Positions 41,015 to 49,878 of a stretch of 64,000 bases of DNA are shown one piece after another; within the stretch, counting starts at the first letter, position 1; each line of letters starts with the position of its first letter. Source of the stretch: Bacteroidales bacterium. Its GTDB lineage: Bacteria; Bacteroidota; Bacteroidia; Bacteroidales; Muribaculaceae. The stretch is from the NCBI GenBank assembly GCA_900768685.1, contig CAAGDX010000035.1, positions 1 to 64,000 of the forward strand. The letters run 5' to 3'. Under the pieces are notes generated by a model. That model was given only the letters and a program-made list of their open reading frames with translations. It was not told the origin of the DNA and did no database searches. The position numbers and the translations under genes are program-made.

Positions 41015-42090
41015 AACAATTCTTTTTTGAGAGCATTGAGGATTTCAGACGGGTTCGGAACAATTCCGCCCATTCTGCCAAAGTGGCACACTTTCTTGTT
41101 TCTGCCTACTGCCAGACGTACGTCTTCTATCATTTGTCCGGCATTGAGTTCTGTCACAAGTACGCCTTTGCAGTGTTCTGCCACGGACGCTATTGCATCG
41201 TACGGGAACGGCCAGAGAGTTATGGGGCGAATTAGTCCCACTTTTATGCCTTCCGCTCTTGCATCTTCTATTGCTTTGAGGCATATACGTGCCACGGAGC
41301 CGAATGCCACTATCAAGTATTCCGCATCTTCCGTGTGGTATGCGGCATAGCGTACTTCATTTTTCTCTATTTCGCGGTAGGTCTGTTGGAATCGCTCATT
41401 GTTTTTCTCCATTAATGCGGAGTCGAGTTCAAGCGATGTCACAACGTTCGGCTTGCGGTTTGCGGAGTGTCCCGTGCAAGCCCAGGGGCATTGACGTGCT
41501 ATTTCTTCCGCCGTTCTGCGTGGTTTTGGCTCGGGGAGCACCACTTTTTCCATCATTTGACCTACAATACCGTCTGCAAGTATCATTGCCGGAGTGCGGT
41601 ACTTGAATGCCAGGTCAAATCCCAGTCCCACGAAGTCTGCCATTTCCTGCACTGTTGCCGGTGCAAGCACTATCAGGTGATAGTCGCCGTGGCCGCCGCC
41701 TTTGGTGGCTTGGAAATAGTCGCTCTGCGATGGATGAATTGTTCCCAGTCCCGGTCCGCCGCGCATCACGTTTACTATCAGTGCAGGCAACTCGGAGGCT
41801 GCAAGGTATGATATTCCCTCTTGCATAAGGCTGATGCCCGGGCTTGAGGAAGAGGTCATCACGGCTTTGCCTGTTGCTGCTCCGCCATATACCATATTTA
41901 TTGATGCTACTTCGCTTTCTGCCTGGAGAACCACCATTCCCGTCGTTTCCCAGGGCATTTCCGCTTCCAAGGTCTCGAGAACCTCGGATTGCGGTGTGAT
42001 TGGGTAGCCGAAGTATCCGTCAACACCATAGCGTATTGCCGCGTGTGCTATGGCTTCGTTACCCTTCATCAGTTTAATCTCTGAATTCAT
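41011..42090 (-). CDS. 2-oxoacid:ferredoxin oxidoreductase, alpha subunit (VorB/KorA type)
   Basis: A 359-residue subunit. GNEAIAHAAIRYGVDGYFGYPITPQSE begins the family's pyrimidine-binding domain, and VLQAESEVASINMVYGGAATGKAVMTSSSSPG is diagnostic; both are cited as regions (about residues 10-36 and 54-85). IRPITLWPFP and a C-terminal transketolase-like domain follow. Sequence features fit subunits annotated VorB (3-methyl-2-oxobutanoate) in Bacteroidales, but KorA is close. The delta subunit gene lies 38 bp upstream. Confidence 0.93.
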   Translation of the reverse strand: MNSEIKLMKGNEAIAHAAIRYGVDGYFGYPITPQSEVLETLEAEMPWETTGMVVLQAESEVASINMVYGGAATGKAVMTSSSSPGISLMQEGISYLAASELPALIVNVMRGGPGLGTIHPSQSDYFQATKGGGHGDYHLIVLAPATVQEMADFVGLGFDLAFKYRTPAMILADGIVGQMMEKVVLPEPKPRRTAEEIARQCPWACTGHSANRKPNVVTSLELDSALMEKNNERFQQTYREIEKNEVRYAAYHTEDAEYLIVAFGSVARICLKAIEDARAEGIKVGLIRPITLWPFPYDAIASVAEHCKGVLVTELNAGQMIEDVRLAVGRNKKVCHFGRMGGIVPNPSEILNALKKELL

Positions 42091-42128
42091 ATCGTAAATT
42101 GGGGAGAGAGCTTTTGTTACGGTTAACC

Positions 42129-42359
42129 TTATTTTTCAATTACTTTATATACCTCGATGCAGCCGTCCGGACAAACTGTGGCACATGAAGCACAACCTAT
42201 GCATGCTTCTGCATTTATAACTGTTGCAAAGTGGTAGCCGCGATTGTTTACTTCTTTTGGTTGGAGTAGCAAAACCTTTGTAGGACAGGCTACAACGCAT
42301 AGGTTGCAACCTTTGCATCTTTCAGTATTTATAGTAACTGCACCATATATTTTTGGCAT
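42129..42359 (-). CDS. 2-oxoacid oxidoreductase delta subunit, 2[4Fe-4S] ferredoxin
   Basis: A 76-residue ferredoxin-like electron carrier. Two clusters are marked by CKGCNLCVVACP (about residues 15-26) and CIGCASCATVCPDGC (about 53-67). It passes electrons from the TPP site to free ferredoxin. It is the first gene of the four-gene operon, with a -7 element about 43 bp upstream. Confidence 0.93.
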   Translation of the reverse strand: MPKIYGAVTINTERCKGCNLCVVACPTKVLLLQPKEVNNRGYHFATVINAEACIGCASCATVCPDGCIEVYKVIEK

Positions 42360-42401
42360 AGTGTATTGTCTTTTTTGTCGTTTTGGTTGTTATTAGTGTC
42401 A

Positions 42402-42409
42402 CAAAGATA
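42402..42409 (-). promoter_or_regulatory. -7 element of the oxidoreductase operon
   Basis: TATCTTTG on the minus strand; no TTTG at the standard -33 distance. A hairpin (42457-42478, ACAAAT arms) lies further upstream. Confidence 0.5.
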
Positions 42410-42541
42410 CAAATTTTCTTTTGAAAATATGTTATTTAACATAAACTTAACTATTGGCACAAATTTTTATTTGTGTGCTATTATTGGCAAAAACTGCTGA
42501 AATGTTGGTGATTATAGCGGATTTCTCAATTTTTCAAAAGC

Positions 42542-42575
42542 AAAAAAGGCTGCAAACACCACTGCTTGCAGCCTT
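42542..42575 (-). terminator. Terminator of the surface-lipoprotein operon
   Basis: A 10-bp stem (42546-42555 with 42566-42575, AAGGCTGCAA arms), followed by six T on the minus strand, 25 bp past the stop of the fimbrial-type gene. Confidence 0.9.
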
Positions 42576-42599
42576 CCTGATTATGGATTATTTGAAGAT

Positions 42600-43937
42600 T
42601 TAAAACCACACTTCGTATTCTCCGTCCCATTCGGTGTCAATGCGGATACCACCGTTGTTTACACCGGATGTGAGGAATTTACCTTTAATGGTAGTCAACT
42701 GATTGCGGCGATAGTCTATCTGTACGCCCGGTGTGCTGCACACAGTTTTGCCTTTGCTGTCTGTGATTTTCACAGTGGCATTTACAAAGGAAGATGTGCC
42801 GTTTACCAATATCCAGTCGCTGCCTAACTCAAGTTCTTCCGCACTGCTGTCAAAATCTGCAAGAGAGCGAGAGTATGAAATGCCTAAAAGGGCATCGTTT
42901 GGTTTTCCTGTGAGGATGTTGAATGAAGATGGGAAATAGCCTTCGTATGCTATGCTTACGGTCATTTCTTCAATTGCCGGGAAGTTGTTCGGATTTTTAC
43001 GTCTGAGTTCCTGATATTCCGCAATTTCCTCAGCGTCAACTATTATGCGGTATTTTGCGAGCGGTCGCTCAAGTTCCACCACCGTTATCGCTCCCTGAGC
43101 CGGGACGGATATGCCGCTCTTATTGCCGTATGCCGTATCTTTGGCGTCTGTGTTTGCGACGTATGGTTCGGTGATGATTTTTACGGCTTTCAGGCTTTCC
43201 GTGTCATAATATTTGTCTGCCAGCGGAGCCTCTGCCACTGCGTAATCCGCCCACAAATTCATGTCGTATTCACCTTCGCATACCTGCATTTGCAGTTCAT
43301 AGAGACCTTCGGGCAGCAGGGTAGGGGTGATTTCTTTGTGCAGAACCACAACGTCTGTACCTGCTTTGCGGAGTTCTGCCACGCAACGCAGTTTGTAGCC
43401 TGCTTCTGCGGCACGAGCTTGTGTCTGCTCGGGTGTGAAGTCTGCAAGTCCGGATTCTGTAGGAATGAGTTGCACGGTAAGCACAGGCAGGGAGAATGAA
43501 CCGCGAACACATGGGATTGTGACGCGTGTCACGCTCATTTCTTTCACGTCTGCATCTGCCACGCCGGAAATTAGGTCCGTATCTGCTGCGGATTCTGCCA
43601 CAGCCCATTCATGCAGAGCCGTGAGGGTTGATGTTTCTGCCGGAGTCCGGTCTGCGTTCACAATAGCCGCCATTTTGTACTGTCCTGCCTCCAGAGGGAG
43701 AAGCACGGAGGCTATGGCTTTAGCATTGTCAAAGTCGTATGTGGTAACAAGGTCGCCTGAGGTATCATAAACGTAAAGTTTTATTTGTTCTACCGCAACG
43801 TCCGGGCAACTGCTGTTGTCTATTGCCACGGCTACGCCGCCTTGCGGCACGTGCGAGTCGCTACTGCAGGCTGTGAAACCTGAAAGCATTGCTGCACAAA
43901 GCAGTGCGTTTGCTATTTTTTTGAAAAACGTTTTCAT
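42600..43937 (-). CDS. FimB/Mfa2-like surface lipoprotein
   Basis: A 445-residue lipoprotein with lipobox FTAC at about residue 24. The N-terminal domain (VEQIKLYVYDTSGDLVTTYDF, LLPLEAGQYKMAAIVN) has the pattern of FimB/Mfa2 fimbrial anchor proteins and DUF6562 lipoproteins; the rest is beta-sandwich. The C-terminus GGIRIDTEWDGEYEVWF supports this group. Its start overlaps the OmpA-type gene by 4 bp (ATGA), so it is the third gene of an operon. No fimbrillin with a strand-exchange N-terminus was found nearby, so the role in pilus assembly is uncertain. Confidence 0.7.
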   Translation of the reverse strand: MKTFFKKIANALLCAAMLSGFTACSSDSHVPQGGVAVAIDNSSCPDVAVEQIKLYVYDTSGDLVTTYDFDNAKAIASVLLPLEAGQYKMAAIVNADRTPAETSTLTALHEWAVAESAADTDLISGVADADVKEMSVTRVTIPCVRGSFSLPVLTVQLIPTESGLADFTPEQTQARAAEAGYKLRCVAELRKAGTDVVVLHKEITPTLLPEGLYELQMQVCEGEYDMNLWADYAVAEAPLADKYYDTESLKAVKIITEPYVANTDAKDTAYGNKSGISVPAQGAITVVELERPLAKYRIIVDAEEIAEYQELRRKNPNNFPAIEEMTVSIAYEGYFPSSFNILTGKPNDALLGISYSRSLADFDSSAEELELGSDWILVNGTSSFVNATVKITDSKGKTVCSTPGVQIDYRRNQLTTIKGKFLTSGVNNGGIRIDTEWDGEYEVWF

Positions 43938-45160
43938 TTCGTTCTCTCCTTTCTGTCTGTTACCACTACGCGACGTGCTTTCTTGGAGTCTGTTGCGTTG
44001 TAGTCGATACCATTACCTGAAACTTCAATTCGAGATTCGTCAATACCCATTTTCACAAGTGCGTTTTTCACTGCTTTTGCACGGCGGAGTGACAATCCGG
44101 TGTTCACCTTGCGGCTACCTGTTTTGTCGCACCAACCTGTCACGAGTACTTTCACTTCAGGATTTGCTTGCAGAGTATCGTGAATTGCTTGTACTTTTTC
44201 TTTCTCGCTTTCGCGGATTGAGGATTTGTCAAAGTCAAAGTATATTTCCGGGAATGTGAGTTCTTCCACCACCGGTTCAGGTTCTTCTACGACTCTTTTT
44301 GGAGCCGGTTCCGGTTCTACCACTGTCGGTTCCGGCTCGGCAGGTGTTTCCACAACTTCCGGAGCAGGTTCCGGTGCAACTTCCGGCACGATAGGTGCTT
44401 TTTTCTGCTTTTTGCCGAACGACCATCCTATACGTACACCGCTTTCCCAGATATAGTTTGCTTTATGAGCACATTCTGCAATTCCGTCCATGCCTTTGCC
44501 TGTGAGGTAAGTGATGCCGGAGTAGAGTCCGAGGTTCAGTCGCTCCGTTACGGCGTAAGTCACCTGAACATTGCCGCCTGCACCCAGATGCCAGCGATTT
44601 TTGTCTTTTATCAGGCTGTTGCCGCCGTCAATTGCTTTTATGTCTGCCTTTGTGCCTACTGCGGAAACCATTGGGGATAGTTCCAGTTTCCAGCGGCTGT
44701 CACGCAGGGAGCGGAAAAAGCCAAAAACGTTCACATTAAGTCTCAGTCCATACTGTTGCAGGCAAACGGCACTTTTCAGAGCGGAATAGTCGTAACCTGT
44801 AAGTCCTGCAACCGGTGCGTAATATGTAGTTCCGTTTGCTCCCAGCCAATAATTCGTGTTTGTGCAACATTCACGAGAGTAGAGGTTCGCTTTCCCCCAT
44901 TTTGCAGAGAGTTCTGCAGAGAATATACTGTTAAAGCGGTAGCCCCCAAACAGTCCTGCTGCAAAGCCGAAACCTGTCTTGTCTGCTCCGAAAGAACTGA
45001 ATGTATTAAACCCGAAAGGTACTCCGCCTTCAATGCCGGCGTACCATTCCGTGGCATCTAAACTCGTGACTTTTTCTGCTGCTACGGTTTCCTGTGCCTG
45101 AACTTGTCCGGCAAGGAACCATAGTGAAAAAATCATTAAAATTGCTTTTGATGTTTTCAT
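43934..45160 (-). CDS. OmpA-family outer membrane protein
   Basis: About 408 residues from MKTSKAILM (start 45160); the open frame runs 37 codons further upstream, but without a signal sequence. It has a signal peptide (to about residue 24, QAQE) and an N-terminal beta-barrel-like domain (DUF3575-like; WYAGIEGGVPFGFNTF, FGGYRFNSIFSAELSAKWG). A Pro/Glu/Val-rich linker follows, then an OmpA C-terminal peptidoglycan-binding domain (IYFDFDKSSI, VTGWCDKTGSRKVNTGLSLRRA). It anchors the outer membrane to the wall. It lies 22 bp after the LRR lipoprotein gene. OmpA-like proteins in this position are known in fimbrial loci of Bacteroidales. Confidence 0.88.
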   Translation of the reverse strand: MKTSKAILMIFSLWFLAGQVQAQETVAAEKVTSLDATEWYAGIEGGVPFGFNTFSSFGADKTGFGFAAGLFGGYRFNSIFSAELSAKWGKANLYSRECCTNTNYWLGANGTTYYAPVAGLTGYDYSALKSAVCLQQYGLRLNVNVFGFFRSLRDSRWKLELSPMVSAVGTKADIKAIDGGNSLIKDKNRWHLGAGGNVQVTYAVTERLNLGLYSGITYLTGKGMDGIAECAHKANYIWESGVRIGWSFGKKQKKAPIVPEVAPEPAPEVVETPAEPEPTVVEPEPAPKRVVEEPEPVVEELTFPEIYFDFDKSSIRESEKEKVQAIHDTLQANPEVKVLVTGWCDKTGSRKVNTGLSLRRAKAVKNALVKMGIDESRIEVSGNGIDYNATDSKKARRVVVTDRKERTK

Positions 45161-45182
45161 TATTGTGAGTTTTCTTTTTCTT

Positions 45183-46784
45183 TTACTTGTATATGATTTC
45201 TGCCTGACCGGATTTCCAGATATCAGGAAGATAATCGCTATTTTCACATAACGAGTTATAAATGCCTTCATTAGCCAAAGTTAATTTGCGGGAAGGGGCT
45301 TCCGTGCCTGCATTTTGAAGCCAATTAAATACGCAATTACTTGCACTTACATCTGTGGCGAGCATTGTTACTTCCGAGAGTTTTGTGCAACCGTAGAACA
45401 TGTAACCATAACAAGATTCAACCAAATTTTTTGCCGGGAGCACAGGTGCTTTTGTGAGAGACGTACAACCTTTAAACATACTTCCATAACAACCGTATGA
45501 CAATTCAGTTGCAGGTAGCTCAGGAGCCTCAATGAGAGATGTACAACCTTCAAACATACGGGCATAACTCCTAGAGCACAACTTTTTAGAAGGCAGTTTA
45601 GGAGCTGTTCTTAATTGTGTATTTAAAAGAAATAATTGTTCAAACGAAACAAAGTCTGTATTTGCCGTATGGTAGTTCTCATAGTCAACAAGAGTGCGTA
45701 TATCACCTTTGCAATCAACTAAAACACTTTCTACACCGAATTTGATATTGCAATAGCAAGAACCACCGGAAAAAGTACCTTGATGAGACTTTCCACGCAA
45801 ACGCAGGTCGCCATAAGTGCCGCCAAAGTTAATGTTATCAATAGATTTATTAAATCTTACCCATTCGCTACCGCCTACAGAATATTCAAAATATTCGCCC
45901 GGTTCCATATAAAGACCATTGGTATTCATCTTAAACTTCTGCTCACTTTCTGCAGAGAATGTAACGTAAGGCGTTTCAAGAGTAACCTCGTTTTCATCTG
46001 TCCAATTTTCATCTACTGTGATAGCGAATGACTGGCTCACTGTAAGTCCGTATTTACCAATGATATAGGTTTTATAGTTGGCTTGTACAGGTACGTTTGT
46101 GATGGTTTTTTCGGGTTCGGAAGCATATTGAACCGTGAAGTCGCGGAGGTCACGTTCTCCGGGGTTGGCGAGCATGAGATAACTTGCTAATTCTATGGGT
46201 GCTGAAGGTGTGGCTTGAACGGTTTCTACAATATTGATAGTTTTAGTCACGGCAACCTCATTTATAGCCTTTTCCGAATTTACGTCAAAGCCTTGAAATT
46301 CGGTGTAGGCTATTGTCATTGTACCCGGGTCAAGATAGTCGGTTTCTTTGAGCGTAACCTGTGCCACGGCTCTGTGTAGTGTGATACTTTCCTCGCCGTT
46401 GTCAGTCACATTGATAACTTTCTTTGCGAAAAATGCTTCGGCGTTGGTAGGGTTTGCTTGTAATGCAATGTTTTTCAGATTTTTAGCATCATAGTTTGCT
46501 TCGCCGTAGTCAGCCCAGAAGAGGCAGGTATATTTGCCCGGTTCCAGTCGTACGGAGAATGTGCTGCTGTCATAGACGGTTTCGCCAATCACCGCATTTT
46601 CGCCTGTTTCGTCATAAATCGCCATAACGTAGCGGAGACCGTCGGCACGAGACTGTGCAGGGTCTGTGGTGAGTGAAAATTTCACTTCTTGTGCTTCGCT
46701 GCTATCGCTCAGCACCTCATCATTTTGGCTGCACGATGTGAGCATGGCTGCTATGCTCAGCATCAAAAATAAGATTTTTTTCAT
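45183..46784 (-). CDS. LRR-type surface lipoprotein (DUF6562-like N-terminus)
   Basis: About 533 residues from MKKILFLML (start 46784); the upstream 33 codons are translated tandem repeats, not protein. The lipobox is MLTSC. The N-terminal domain (RYVMAIYDETGENAVIGETVYD, LEPGKYTCLFWADYG) resembles DUF6562/fimbrial-type lipoproteins. Residues about 370-480 carry BspA-like repeats of the form MFEGCTSLIEAPELPATEL and MFKGCTSLTKAPVLPAKNL, as in bacterial leucine-rich surface proteins. Likely exposed and adhesive. It is the first gene of the operon; promoter at 46909-46939. Confidence 0.82.
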   Translation of the reverse strand: MKKILFLMLSIAAMLTSCSQNDEVLSDSSEAQEVKFSLTTDPAQSRADGLRYVMAIYDETGENAVIGETVYDSSTFSVRLEPGKYTCLFWADYGEANYDAKNLKNIALQANPTNAEAFFAKKVINVTDNGEESITLHRAVAQVTLKETDYLDPGTMTIAYTEFQGFDVNSEKAINEVAVTKTINIVETVQATPSAPIELASYLMLANPGERDLRDFTVQYASEPEKTITNVPVQANYKTYIIGKYGLTVSQSFAITVDENWTDENEVTLETPYVTFSAESEQKFKMNTNGLYMEPGEYFEYSVGGSEWVRFNKSIDNINFGGTYGDLRLRGKSHQGTFSGGSCYCNIKFGVESVLVDCKGDIRTLVDYENYHTANTDFVSFEQLFLLNTQLRTAPKLPSKKLCSRSYARMFEGCTSLIEAPELPATELSYGCYGSMFKGCTSLTKAPVLPAKNLVESCYGYMFYGCTKLSEVTMLATDVSASNCVFNWLQNAGTEAPSRKLTLANEGIYNSLCENSDYLPDIWKSGQAEIIYK

Positions 46785-46812
46785 GTTATATTTTTTTAAT
46801 TTTTTATTCATA

Positions 46813-46884
46813 ATTGGTCTTATTGGTCTTATTAGACTAATTAGCCTAATTTGGCAGATTAGCGTGATTTGGCAACTTTGCAAG
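46813..46884. repeat. 9-bp tandem array in the 5' leader, about eight units
   Basis: Units ATTGGTCTT (twice), ATTAGACTA, ATTAGCCTA, ATTTGGCAG, ATTAGCGTG, ATTTGGCAA and CTTTGCAAG. On the minus strand they lie between the transcription start and the start codon, in a leader of about 120 nt. Confidence 0.85.
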
Positions 46885-46901
46885 GTTCTATACGACCTTG
46901 C
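46880..46901 (-). promoter_or_regulatory. Hairpin at the 5' end of the surface operon leader
   Basis: GCAAGGT (46880-46886) pairs with ACCTTGC (46895-46901). On the minus strand it lies directly after the predicted transcription start and could stabilise the mRNA or be an operator. Confidence 0.5.
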
Positions 46902-46908
46902 GTTTTTG

Positions 46909-46939
46909 CAAAATTACATAATTACCAGTTACTTGCAAA
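46909..46939 (-). promoter_or_regulatory. Promoter of the surface lipoprotein/OmpA operon
   Basis: Minus strand TTTG (46936-46939), a 19-nt spacer and TAATTTTG (46909-46916) match the -33/-7 consensus. Confidence 0.8.
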
Positions 46940-47010
46940 TATTTTTTGACCAAAAAATTGTAGTGAAATGCACATTTTGACGTTTAGACAATTGAATTGA
47001 CGATTTGACA

Positions 47011-47050
47011 AGAAAAATAAGCCGATGATTCTCAAAATCACCGGCTTATT
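47011..47050 (-). terminator. Terminator of the T9SS operon
   Basis: AATAAGCCGATGATT (47016-47030) pairs with AATCACCGGCTTATT (47036-47050) with one mismatch; five T follow on the minus strand. Confidence 0.88.
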
Positions 47051-47073
47051 TGCAATATTATTTGCTAAAAATG

Positions 47074-48207
47074 CTATTTCTTACGTCTTACGGACCTTAC
47101 GGCACTGGAAGAACTTGCCTTTGGCTTGGACTCTTTCACTTTTGTCTTTTTTGCCTTTTTCTTTGAGCGAGAACTCTTTTTCGGTTCATCGGCTTTAGGC
47201 TCATCTTGTGCTACTGCTGGCTGTTCGTCACGGTCTGCTATCACTATAGAGTCTTGCTGTGCTTTTGCTTCCTCCTGACGTTCTTTCTGTGCCAAAACTT
47301 CCTCCCTTGACGGTACCCACAACTTGTCGTCAAACGATTCAAGACGCTTCTGAATACTGTCTTGAGCATGTTTGAGGTCGTCCGGATCCGGGTAAAGTTG
47401 CATCATAGACTTGTTTGCCAGATTGCGAGTCTTGTATATTTCGCCCTCATACATATTCATCTGGAAATAATCGTCGTATGTATAGTTTGTGAGGTTATTG
47501 TCATCAGAGATGAATATAGGCTGCTGTGAGAGATATGGGCGGAGAGCGTCAAGTTTTATCCAGAACATAGGATATTTTATAGGTTCGCCGCCAAAGTCAC
47601 CTGCACGGTGAAGCACAGGGCAGATTGCCTGCACCTTTGTCACTGTGCGATTGCTGCGAGAATCAAATTCCCAACGCTCCAGAATATAGTATGAAAGGAC
47701 TTCATTTGCAGGCACATCGCTTTCCTCGATAGTAAACTTAGGGTTCTTTTCCGTAGAGCCTTTTGCATCTGTGTAAAGAATGTGGAAACGGTCCAGCATA
47801 TCCTTCACTTTTATGCGGTATTGCTCCGTGAACACTTCTCTACCGTCAAGGTATTCGTATGCTTCCACCTGATTGTCTGCCAGAAGGCGAAGAATGATTC
47901 GGAAAAGGCTTTCCTGACCTTCCGTAGGTTCTTCAGGGAAATATAGTGGAGCATTTTTTTCTTTCTGCAAGTCGAGTTGGCGATAGATTATTCTCATCCA
48001 TTGCAAGTCTGACTCGGCAGTTTCCGTTTGTTCGTAAAACGACTGCATACGCTGTGTGACTTCCGGGTTCTGCCCGTCTTTTTTCTCTGTTCTGTCACGT
48101 TTTCTCATCACTGCAGACGATGAGGACTGTTGTGACTGTGCAAATGCGGGAATAGCCATGAAAGCGGCAAGTCCTAATGCGAGTGCGTATTTTGTTATCC
48201 TTTTCAT
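47074..48207 (-). CDS. gldN: Type IX secretion protein GldN/PorN
   Basis: A 377-residue periplasmic T9SS core component with a signal peptide (to about residue 23, AFAQ). Conserved GldN segments include WMRIIYRQLDLQKEKNAPLYFP, LRLLADNQVEAYEYL and FHILYTDAKG. In homologues, PorN/GldN forms the periplasmic ring with PorK/GldK. The C-terminal ~80 residues are a Lys/Ser-rich tail (KKAKKTKVKESKPKASSSS) beyond the core. It is the last gene of the operon, followed by a terminator. Confidence 0.92.
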   Translation of the reverse strand: MKRITKYALALGLAAFMAIPAFAQSQQSSSSAVMRKRDRTEKKDGQNPEVTQRMQSFYEQTETAESDLQWMRIIYRQLDLQKEKNAPLYFPEEPTEGQESLFRIILRLLADNQVEAYEYLDGREVFTEQYRIKVKDMLDRFHILYTDAKGSTEKNPKFTIEESDVPANEVLSYYILERWEFDSRSNRTVTKVQAICPVLHRAGDFGGEPIKYPMFWIKLDALRPYLSQQPIFISDDNNLTNYTYDDYFQMNMYEGEIYKTRNLANKSMMQLYPDPDDLKHAQDSIQKRLESFDDKLWVPSREEVLAQKERQEEAKAQQDSIVIADRDEQPAVAQDEPKADEPKKSSRSKKKAKKTKVKESKPKASSSSAVRSVRRKK

Positions 48208-48243
48208 AAATTGATATATGATAGTCTGGTATTGTTTATTCTG

Positions 48244-49803
48244 TTAGTTTACAATTACTTCAAGCGGAGCAAGGTCACGAGTGATGCCGTCAGGCCCTTT
48301 TGCTTTCACTCTGGAGATGTAGAAGCGTTTGCCACGGCTCAAGCGGCGGAAAGAGTCTTTCTGACGCTGTGAGAAGTTTGCACCGTCGCTCACTTCCGGG
48401 ATTGCGTTACCCATAGAGTCGAAGAACACTGTTTCAAAACTCAGCACTGTGAATGAGATGTTCAGCAAATCGTCGTCAATAGCGGCTTCTATGCCCGGTG
48501 ACTGGAGGAGAAGCGTTTTGGAGAACGGTTTGCCTCCGCGGTAACGGTCGCTGTTTCCTTTAGAGTCCTTGTATGTGATGAATGGAGTAGGGTCAGGCAA
48601 TTTTCTTACACGGAATTTGGTGGAAGAAACTTCCTGGCGTCTGCCGTCCATTTCCGCTGTAACCGTGATTGTTGCCTCCGTGCCAACTTGTGCGGGACGA
48701 GCCACCCAAGTGTCGCCTTTGCGAGTGAGTGTTCCGTTTGTCATGGTGGCGGTTACGGAGTTTGTAGCCACACCCGGCACGGAGATACTCATCGGGTTGT
48801 CTATTCCGGCATAGAGCACATTCATCATAGTTGCGGAAATTGTTGCCGTAGGTTCGATTACAGTGTAAGAGGAGGTGAAATCGTGGCGAGTCATAGTGCC
48901 GTCGCCGCGAGGCACTTCCAGGTAGCCTGTATAGTCGAAAGTACCTGTGCTTCCGGTTATAGTTTCAAACAGTCCGCGGTCGTTGTCAAGTTTTTTGCCG
49001 TTGATGAATATTTCCGGACGTTGCGTGGTATCCACTGCGGCAAGCACGATGTTTGCGGAATATTTGCCGCCTCGCATCACAAGACGTGACTGCGGGATTA
49101 CGAATGCGTTAAGTTCGTTTACGCGTACGTCGTGAGCGTCAACGTTGTTCAGGAGAGTGGTGAGTGCTTCACCCTCGGCATAGCGTATATCGTTTTGGAG
49201 TTTTGTGAGCAGTGTCACGGCAGCCACTACCGGTTTATTGTCAAAAGTGGCTTCTTCCCAAGTGGTTGCACCAATCATTCCGGCATCTCTTTTCGTGGAG
49301 AGGGCTGTTTCTATGCTTGCTTTTTTCACGCTGTCCGCCACCAAGTCTGCAATAAAAGTGCGATAGTCGTCAATGGCAAGGCGGAGGTGTTCGCCGTTTC
49401 TGTTTGTAGGCGAGAGCATTACCACAGATGCGGCTTCCAGGTCGTCACGGCTCTTGATGTTGTTCACATCGCCGTCTTTGCCATCGGCTTTTTTCACGAT
49501 TTCCACCTTGAAAGAGTCCACAAGAGAATAAATTTTTTCCGTGGCTTTTCTGACGGCAACCGCTTTGTCCAGCCAAACCTGACCTTTACCGGGGTTTTGC
49601 TCGTTGAAAGCTTGCAACGTACCCAAAATGGCGGTGTTACGCTGCTCCACGTTGTCGTTTGAGCGTGTCAAGCCGTCTTCCACTTGTGTGAAGCCGTCCA
49701 GCACGTCACTGGAAACGTTGAGTGCAAGCATAGCCGTCAGGACGATATACATCAAGTTTATCATCTTTTGGCGAGGTGAAAGCCTTGTATTGTTTGAACT
49801 CAT
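48244..49803 (-). CDS. gldM: Type IX secretion motor protein GldM/PorM
   Basis: A 519-residue inner-membrane protein with one N-terminal transmembrane helix (MINLMYIVLTAMLALNVS) and a long periplasmic part of Ig-like domains (D1-D4). RLSPRQKMINLMYIVLTAM and the LDGFTQVEDGL segment are diagnostic. GldL and GldM form the proton-powered motor that drives T9SS export. It lies between gldL and gldN with short spacers. Confidence 0.95.
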   Translation of the reverse strand: MSSNNTRLSPRQKMINLMYIVLTAMLALNVSSDVLDGFTQVEDGLTRSNDNVEQRNTAILGTLQAFNEQNPGKGQVWLDKAVAVRKATEKIYSLVDSFKVEIVKKADGKDGDVNNIKSRDDLEAASVVMLSPTNRNGEHLRLAIDDYRTFIADLVADSVKKASIETALSTKRDAGMIGATTWEEATFDNKPVVAAVTLLTKLQNDIRYAEGEALTTLLNNVDAHDVRVNELNAFVIPQSRLVMRGGKYSANIVLAAVDTTQRPEIFINGKKLDNDRGLFETITGSTGTFDYTGYLEVPRGDGTMTRHDFTSSYTVIEPTATISATMMNVLYAGIDNPMSISVPGVATNSVTATMTNGTLTRKGDTWVARPAQVGTEATITVTAEMDGRRQEVSSTKFRVRKLPDPTPFITYKDSKGNSDRYRGGKPFSKTLLLQSPGIEAAIDDDLLNISFTVLSFETVFFDSMGNAIPEVSDGANFSQRQKDSFRRLSRGKRFYISRVKAKGPDGITRDLAPLEVIVN

Positions 49804-49878
49804 TTTTTAGAATCTTAGAATCTATGTATTAGTGATTTACGAGTGAGTTTCCTGAGTTTTTTGCGTGGAAAATCCGCA

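Noticed and set aside
45161..45271. N-terminal extension of the OmpA-type protein
   Set aside because: It overlaps the end of the upstream lipoprotein gene and lacks a signal peptide; the signal peptide begins at 45160.
46785..46883. N-terminal extension of the LRR lipoprotein
   Set aside because: It is translated 9-bp repeat DNA; the signal peptide and lipobox begin at 46784.
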